A stretch of DNA of 64,000 bases from Paratinospora sagittata. Its lineage: Eukaryota > Streptophyta > Magnoliopsida > Ranunculales > Menispermaceae. Each line of letters opens with the position of its first letter. Position 1 is the stretch's first letter. The notes beneath the pieces are model-generated. The model was not told the DNA's origin. It searched no databases and saw nothing but the letters and a program-made list of their open reading frames with translations. Positions 44,401-53,400 of this stretch are shown here, piece after piece. The stretch lies in NCBI GenBank assembly GCA_035771175.1, contig CM069594.1, forward strand, positions 17,207,670 to 17,271,669, written 5' to 3'. Made by a program: the position numbers and the translations under genes.

Positions 44401-47400
44401 CAACTCAAAAAATAATTATTTATTACATATTTCTCAACTATTAAACTTTCTCAATTTTTATAATAGAATATTTTTCATTGCTTATGAAATAATTAATTAT
44501 ATCATAATTATAATGAATTATTTAATTTTTATTATTTACATATATTTTAATTTTAATTTTTTTTTAAAAATATCATTTGTCTAACTTATAACACAAAACA
44601 CTTCAAAAAAACATAAAAAATAGTTGTTATATTATTGATTACATGCCATATTTGGTTAATAAATAATTATTTTTAGTTAATTTCACCTACTAAATTTGGG
44701 TGGTGAAAAATTATTCCATATTGGTGATTATTTGCAAATTTGGTGGATAATAAACCATCTTAATATAGGTGGTTCATCCTCTTCTACAAGTAGAGGATGA
44801 AATCTACAAGAAAAAAACAAACTTTTTCTGACTTTTATTTTAGAGTAACCTCTTCAATTTTTCAACCTTTATTTTATTAAGAGGTTATCAAATTGTTACC
44901 AAATAATAGTCCAATTTTGTCGAACCTCTACTTCTATTAGACTAAAAAAAAAATTAAAGGTTAGAATTGGAGTTACCAGACACTACCTAAGATTTTCCAC
45001 ACGAAGACTTATCCCATGACCCAAGAATTGTATAGAATGGTAGATGTCCAATATGTGTGCTTCCTTTAAGTAGTTAAGATTGTCCGTCAAATTAATGATT
45101 GATTTTAGAGTACCTACTTTCATCATATCTTTTACTTTCCCAAGGTTGGGGCCACCTTTGTCCTTTGGTTTGCATGTCATTCCAGCTGACAAGAGTGAGG
45201 CCTTTTTCAATTTCTTTACCAAAATTTATAAATCCAATCATTAGGCCCTTAGTTATTGAAACAATTTTTGAAAGGAGAGAAATATACAAGTCCCAAATAA
45301 TTTACTTTGAAGAACACTTCCAACATGATTTACTAGCTTATGGTAGAAGTTGGAACAAAAGCAAAATAGACTTCCAACCCTCAAGTCTCTTTGGAATTAA
45401 TTTGACGATTTTGAAGCAATCTCTTAAAGAGAACTTCTTCAGATACCCAAAGATGTTGGTAGAACATGGATGGACCCTTTTCTTTCTCTTATAGATGATG
45501 GGTGCCTTTTTGGTGATTGATTTTAAGCTTACACAAGATGTGAACTTTTCCGAGATTTCGATTAAAATACGAGGTGGATTCAATATCGAGCTTGAGGAAT
45601 AACAACAAGTTGTTTGGAAAAGCGAAGTGGAAAATACTAGAAGAAAATTTATGCATGATTTTGATAGTTCCATTATTGACAAATTGATTCATACTCAGAG
45701 AGAGCTTGCAAAAGGAAAAAAATTATGAAGAAACGGGGTTCCCTTGGGGAGAACCTTTAGTTCCTTAAAAAAATCTAGTTACAGATCCATTAATAAGGAA
45801 GTAATTGTTTATATGCCCCTAAATAATTTAATAGAGAACTGCACATACATATAAACACAAGAATTATTAATAATGAACATTGATAGCCTAGAAAAGAATT
45901 CAAGAATCTTTATGAATCATGATTTAACATGAAGCAATTATAATTGATGACTAATTACCATGGAATAAAAAATTGACATCATTCTCCAAATTAATTATAA
46001 TTGATGATTAATTACCCTGGAATAAAAAATTGACATAATTCTCCAAATTCTCAACTTATTTTATCGATTTTTTAACCATCAAATAAACCTTTAGTATTTT
46101 TTCCTTTTCAAATACAAAGTTTAAAAAAAAAATCAATGGTAAATTGAAGTGCGATTTCATATGTAATGGATAGAAACTAAAGATTCACTGAAGGACGAGC
46201 AAAATAAGATTCACAAAACTATAATTTAAATCTTATTTTTGAGCATCATATTCCACAATTTAATGAGTTTTTAAGTATATAATTATGTTTGTTCAAGCAT
46301 ACCTAAAAGGAACATAGATTTTTAAAACATTTGAAATAAATTCTTCATACTTCTCTATAATGTCGAATGTTTGCAAAACTCTTTTTGTCGAATTAGACTT
46401 CCCTGCAATTTTAAGTGACTAAAGGTTAGGATGAATTCAAGCTTTCATCCTTGCTCATTACTTTATTAGTTTGTGCAAGGCTTCACACGTACATTGTATA
46501 TTTTATAAAGTTAAACACTCCAAATATAAGTCATTACTCAATTATTTACCTAATCAAGTATCAAAAACAAATTGACATGAGAAAGAAAGGAAGCAAAAAG
46601 AAAAACTATAATTGCAAATGTTAAAACTTTCTAAATCTTAAATTCTTTCAAACTAATTTTCTTTTATATTATAATAGGGTTTTTAAGATTTATGCTTTAG
46701 AAGAATTGAAAACTTTGTTCTAATGAATGAATTAGTTTTCTTTCATGCCTCTTCTAAAACTATAGTAAATTACAAAAGCTTTTTGAGGAAATTTCAATTT
46801 TTAAATAAGCCCAAACGTTTTTAAGAACTTCAAATATCTCGGCATGGCCTTGGCAGAGCCTTGACAAGAATGGCTTGTAGTTTCTTAATAATATTATTTT
46901 AACTGATGCAACTTCATTAGGAGTAAATGATAAACTATACATTTAGAAAAAAACTTTAGAATTCAATAGTTGGGTGATTAATAAGACTAAATTCAATATT
47001 ATCATATTATTTTTGTGGAAGTACGAATATATGTTGGTTAGCGATAAAGATTGAAATCCTAGGGGTACCTAGGAATGGAAACTTATGGTCTTTAGACGGA
47101 ATTATTCATTAGGATTAAAAATTAAGATATGATTTTAATTATAGAATTAAACAAATCAGTTTAAATTGAGAGGTGCTTCTAAAATATAGTTTAATAGATG
47201 CACCCCGTTGTAGTTGAAAGAATAATTTTATGAGAACGCTATTAGTGATGGAACAAAATGTTGGGCAAGAAAGAAGCAATATGTTAATAAATTTAAGTGT
47301 AAAGGAAATGTGAATGATAAGATTGATTTGTAATAATACATTAAAATATAATGTTTTTTTTAGCAGGAACTAGATATAATATGAAGTTGAAAGAGAGGTA

Positions 47401-50400
47401 GGTGCACGGTACATAGACTTGAGGATGAATGTCCTCGTGAATCTGGAAACCCAACATGAGATGACACAAGCAATGACCAATCCCGGAGCCAGTTTTAGAA
47501 CCTAGGATAATCAAGCACCCTCTAGACTAGATCTAAAGCGCCATAGTCGATTTGATTTAGTTGCATAAGGAATCCCGACTTTCCATTCTTTCTTAAATAC
47601 TCTATTATTTCTTTCTAGCTACATTATCCAAATGAGAGCCTAGAGTCCAGATTCAATTCCGTGGCTTTGCGCCAAGGCCCGCCGTTATACAAAATCGAAA
47701 TGTCAATTATTAACATATAACAAAATCTTATAGGTTTAATACACAATTTACAAATTGCATGTTATTTTTTCAAAGCCTATATTCTTGGTTCTGAATCTTA
47801 TTTTCTTTTTTTGTTTGGGAATTCAACATTTCTATTTTAATACGTTTGAGATTGAACTTTATTCATATATAATTGTATTCTTTAGGATCAAGTACTAATG
47901 TATAGTGGAAAATTCATATATATTTGTATTCTTTAGGATCAAGTGCTAATGAATAGTGGACACTATAGGTGTATTTGGTCTTCCAATAAAGGTCACAAAG
48001 AAGATAAACTAAGTGATTGTGAGTTTTGTCTTTATCGAGGAGTCCCAATCAAGAATATTGCATTTCACCAAGCAAGATAATTTCTATTTTTCGATTATTC
48101 AAAACACAAAAAATTCGGAGAAGTTCAACTAATTTAATTCTTTTGCTACTTTTCCTCTTTGTTTCAAAAAATAAAAATGAGTTATAATGTTTGCAATTTT
48201 GTGGAATTAAGTTGAAGTTACAGAAACTCTCTTTATATGTATGGATGTATGACCATGGAAGGCCTCTTGAATTTGTCCATTTGACATCTTATATTTGTGG
48301 CATGCCTCAAGTTGTTACTTCCATTATATTATTAAATTTGGTTTAAACTCATGAGTAAGCTATTGTTGATTTTCTTAATATTTGGCAGGTGAATAGGCAA
48401 CGGATTATGTTAGAAGAACCCAGTAAAGAAAGTCTTGAAGTGCATCATGTCGAAGGAGCATTTGTTGAAGCACTTCTGTATGTTAAAGCACTTGGATTTT
48501 CTACTTAACTTAAGCAGTTGATATTCCTTTCTTTTTTTTTTTTTGAGAAGAAACATATGATTTTTTATAAATGTAATCAAAATACAGGATACAAAATATA
48601 AAATATTGCACCAGAAGTGCAACTCACCCATACGCGCTAACTGTCTTATCTACAGCTAAGCTAAACACCTACACAATACTGGCAGCACAAACTGCCCAGC
48701 ATACAACACAACATACAAATATAACACCAGTTAATAGAAACCGAGACTATGGACATGCTATAGAACAAAACCAGCAACCAGAACCACCAAGAAAGAAAAA
48801 GCAAAAGTCATAAACCCTGGTTCATGCAAGATGACCAGTTTGCAAACCAATTAGACACTGAAAAGCCTTTTGACCATGAAGACGCAAACACCCACGTACT
48901 TGCCAAGAGTTTAATCTTGTCCCAAAAATCTGATTCATCTTTTACCAAATCCTTGAATATCCTTCGGTTGCGTTCAAGCCATAATGCCCATATGATCACA
49001 TAGAATGCGATCGCTCCTACTACTTTGTCATGCTTTGCGAGGTTCATGGTATGGCATAGAGAAAGTCCTTCCATCAAATTAGATGGGGGGAGCAGCTTGT
49101 TGTCTGAAATTTTTGACCACTTGATCCAAATCTTCCTAGCTACACGGCAGGTGATCCATTGATCCCCATCATGCATACATAACATACAACAATGGGTTGA
49201 AAGACAAGAAGAGGGGTAATGCTTCTGCAAAACATCGCAAGATTTGGCCTAGTTGTGAGCAACAAGCCACCCAAACACCTTCACTTTGAAAGGAACCTCT
49301 GCACATTCCAAATACATGATACAAGGGAGAGATCAAGGACAGGTGGGCCACCAATACGAATCTCAAAGTTCAAAGTAGGATTTACAGGAGAAATTTTCTG
49401 ATGTATCGGGTGCCCAAGACAAAGTATCCGGGGTAGTTCTAAGACTTACCTGTTCTAATCTAGTTATAAGAGTGTCAAATTCATTTTGTGCCCTTCTTGT
49501 GAGGCCTCTAGCAAGGTGAACGTTCCCAGTTATGTGGTTGGTTTGGTTTTGAGGGACATTGTTTATGAATGACTTTATAGTTTGTTGTGGATGGCTGAAA
49601 TTTGGAACTAATTGGGATATAGGCTTGCAAGGGGAGAAGAGTTCAACCATCTATCTTCCCAGAATCGGAAAGTGTGCCCTTTTCCCAGCCTCAATTGGAG
49701 ATGGTGTGAGAAATCATTGGCAAGGGATGAAATAAACCTCCAAGGACTTCTATAAGATGGTCCTCTTAGCCTTCCTGAGTTTGTCTCACTTTGACCCCAC
49801 TCGTGAGTACTATCAACCACTTGAGCCCATAATGAATGACTTTCCTTTCCTTGTCTCCATAGCCACTTTGAACATAGAGCAATGTTCTTTGAAGATATAT
49901 TCCCAATCCCGAGCCCACCTTTATCAATTGATCTGCAAACGACTTCCCACTTAACAAGACTATTCTTTGAAACACCTGCAACCCCTTTCCCATAGAAAGG
50001 ACTTGACATTTTCTCCAAGGTACGAAACTTCGATTTCGCCCTAAACTTCGACCTTCAAAAATCAGAATTAATTCGGAGAAGTTTAATTCGACATGGAGAA
50101 TTTTTGTAAAAATTTGCTAAATTAGAGAAGTTTAGAGAATTTTTGCATATATGCTTAAATATCTAAATTTATTGTAGTATAAGCTAAAAACTAATATAAA
50201 TAGACACTTTTAATACATAAAAATATCAATAAGCGACCTAACAAAATCAATCTTGTTAAGTGAGTTGATGAATTTGAATGACGGCTTTTGGTCTTAATTT
50301 GTTTTCTTTATTTTGATATTTAATTTTGTGGTGGCTTGCTTCTCGACCATATACTTTACTAGTTTGAATTCTATCATGCTTAATTTATTAGTTTATTATT

Positions 50401-53400
50401 TGAATGTGTTGTTTATTAATCTTGTTTCATAAGAGTTAACTAAAAAAATATGACTTTAGGAAATCTTTTAATTTATTTTTAAGTTTTTATCTTATTTCGA
50501 CTTTAACTATTTATTTATTTTGCTTTTTTTTTTTTTTTTTTTGATAAAGCATATCCCATAAACTACATAATTTGTTAAGTTGTTAAATTATTTTTTAAAA
50601 TTTATATTGCTATGTTGGTTGATGAAGTTGAAAATAATACATAATTATTAGTGTTTTTTTGTTTCTTATTGATGAAATAACATCTTTTTTACTTCTCTGT
50701 CTAATTTCATCGAATTTTGTCGAATTTTTGCTCGAATTTTTGTATTTTTTTATTGAAAAACTAAACTTTTGTCGAAGTTTATCGAATTTCGTCGAAGTTG
50801 TCGAAGTTTATCGAATTATTTAGCGAATTTTTGCATTTTTTATTTTACATCCCACTTTTCGCTTCGATGGTAAAAAAACCGAAAAAATTCGGCTAATTTC
50901 GCCGAAATTCGGCTAATTTTTAGTCCTTGATTTTCTCAATCCTACATGCCACGCCTCGCGGAATGCAAAAAATGGACAAGTAGTAAGGTGGTAATGCCGA
51001 TAGAACATATCTAATGAGTGCCAACCTCCCACCTTTGGAAAGAAACTCCCTCTTCAAACCTTTTAGTCTGCCTGAAATTTTAGTAACAACCGGATCCCAA
51101 AACACAAAAGAGTGTGGGTTTCCTCCTAATGACAATCCCAAGTACTTCATTGGCCATGACCCCATAGCACAACCCATTTTAACTGCAAGACGAAGAATCA
51201 CCTCACTTTCCATGTTTTTCCCGCTCAGCTGACTTTTGCCCATGCTTACTTTCAAACCCGACATGTCACTAAAGCACTGAAGAGTATTGATGGCATTGAT
51301 CACGTTTTCCTCATCCCCGTCAAGTAGAAACAAGGTATCGCCCATATACTGATGCAGTGTCACCTCAACCTTGTTCGCTCCTACTACGAACCCTTTTATT
51401 AGAGAGGACTGTCTAGCTTGGTTCACCAGTCTAGCAAGCCCATCTCTACCACTAATGTAAATAGAAATGGTGAAAGTGGATCCTCTGCCTTAACCCACAT
51501 TCCCCTATGAACTTCCCTCTTGGTCTTCAATTTATCACTATTGAATACGACACCGAAGATAGACACCCCAAAATCAATTTGCTCCAGACCTGACCAAAAC
51601 CGCATTGCCACATTGTTGCATCACAAAATCAAGAATCCCCATTCCACCGTATCATAGGCCTTGGTAAAATCCACTTTGAACACCACCCCAACTTCTTTGT
51701 GAACTCTGTAGTCCTCAATTGCTTCATTAGCGCGATCAGCACCGCATCCAGGATTTGTCTCCCCTTAATGAAAGCTGATTGTGAGCATCAATGATTTTGG
51801 GAAGAATCACCTTTAGCCTCAACGACAAAATCTTGGAAATGATTTTGTACATACTCGTCACAAGACTAATTGGTCTAATATCCTTGAGCTTAGAGGAATT
51901 GTGAATCTTTGGTATTAGATAGATGTAGGTCTCATTTAGTGCCATGTTGACCACTTCATTATGATAGAAATCATTCAACACCATCATGATATCATCTTGA
52001 AGCACCTCCCAAGACTTTTGATAAAACATCATGGAGAACCATTAGACCTTGGGGCCTCATTGCCATCACAACTGAAAACCGCGTGCTTGGCCTCCTCCAC
52101 CGTGAATGGCCTCTCTAAGAATAGTCTGTCCTCCTTTGAGATAGTCCCCCACTCCAACCCCTCTACTACTCGAGTGCTATCCGAGGATGAAGTGTAAAGC
52201 TGCTTGAAGAAAGAAACGATCTCATCCACAACCCCTTCAATAGATTCGATCAGGGTACCATCTTCTTTCTCAATTTTGGATATATAATTTTGGTTACGCC
52301 TACTGTTTAACATGCTGTAGAAGAATTTGAAATTCGCGTCTCCTTCTTGCAGCCATTTTATTTTTGATTTATGTACTGTTAATCTATCCTCTCTCAAGAA
52401 CAATCTAGCCAAATCTGCTTTGAAGAGCCTCTAAACACAACCAACTCCGTAGACTAGCTCTCTTCCTCCTCCATTTTGTCAAGTGATTCAATGGTGCCTT
52501 CTAATTCTTTTTTCTGCATTGAAACAACTCCAAAAACCTCCTTGTTCCATTGTCTAAGATGGTCCTTCATGACCCTCAATTTCATCATGAACCTGTGCCC
52601 AACTCTACCATCTGCAGCCGCCGATTGCCACCACTCTTGTACAATCCTGGTGAACTCTCTGTGGGATGTCCAAATGTTCTCAAATCTGAACGGTGTGGGT
52701 CCCCATCTTAAAGTATTAGTATCAAGGATGATAGGCTTGTGATCAGACGTTACTCTTGGAAGTGCTTCTTGGCGGAAAGTGGGGAATAAATTTTCCCATC
52801 CCAAGGAAAATAGAAACCTGTCTAACTGGCAGCAAATGGGATTTTCCCTAAGGGTAGACTATGTGAATCAAACATTTCGAAGTGGCGGATCCTTAAGATT
52901 AAGTTCTCCAACTAACTAATCGAACTCCTGCATACTTCTATTCAATCTTGGGCTATTCAGCTTTTCTTCCACATTCCTAGTAGTGTTGAAGTCACCAGTA
53001 ACACACCAACGGTTTCCACATACCATAGATAAACTTGACAACTCGTCCCAGAACTCCTGTCTTTGTGCTGGGGAGTTTGGGCCATACACCCCTGATGACC
53101 ACCACTATTCTGATCCTTGGGCCTTAATCTGTACTGATACTGAAAAGGATCCAATCATGCAAGAAGATACGTTTACTTTCCTCGAGTCCCATGCAACTAA
53201 TATTCCACCTGTTGAACCCACCGAGGGAAGAGATGACCACCCTTTGAATTTTCACCCCCACAACTGTCCTATTAAATTCCTTCCTAAGTAGTTGATATTC
53301 TTCGCACTCAACAACTTTTGATTTATCGAATTTCAAATTTTATTGCCTTTTTTAGTTATATGAGTTATTGCAACTGTGGTGTGATACCCATATGTGTTGT

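Larger units (their letters stand above)
42147..48388 (+). other. UGGT intron 13 and its contents
   Basis: A 6.2-kb intron. 42147-43390 shows nothing firm. LINE fragments lie at 43400-43890 (-) and 44130-44400 (+). A perfect hairpin lies at 44773-44801 and direct repeats at 45936-46049 and 47861-47962. The remainder is AT-rich and unrecognised. Confidence 0.65.

Noticed and set aside
45099..45692. Overlapping frames on both strands, up to 131 residues
   Set aside because: No recognisable motif; the + frame (131 aa) and - frame (114 aa) overlap, and neither looks like a known plant protein. Possibly very old retroelement debris, but unsupported.
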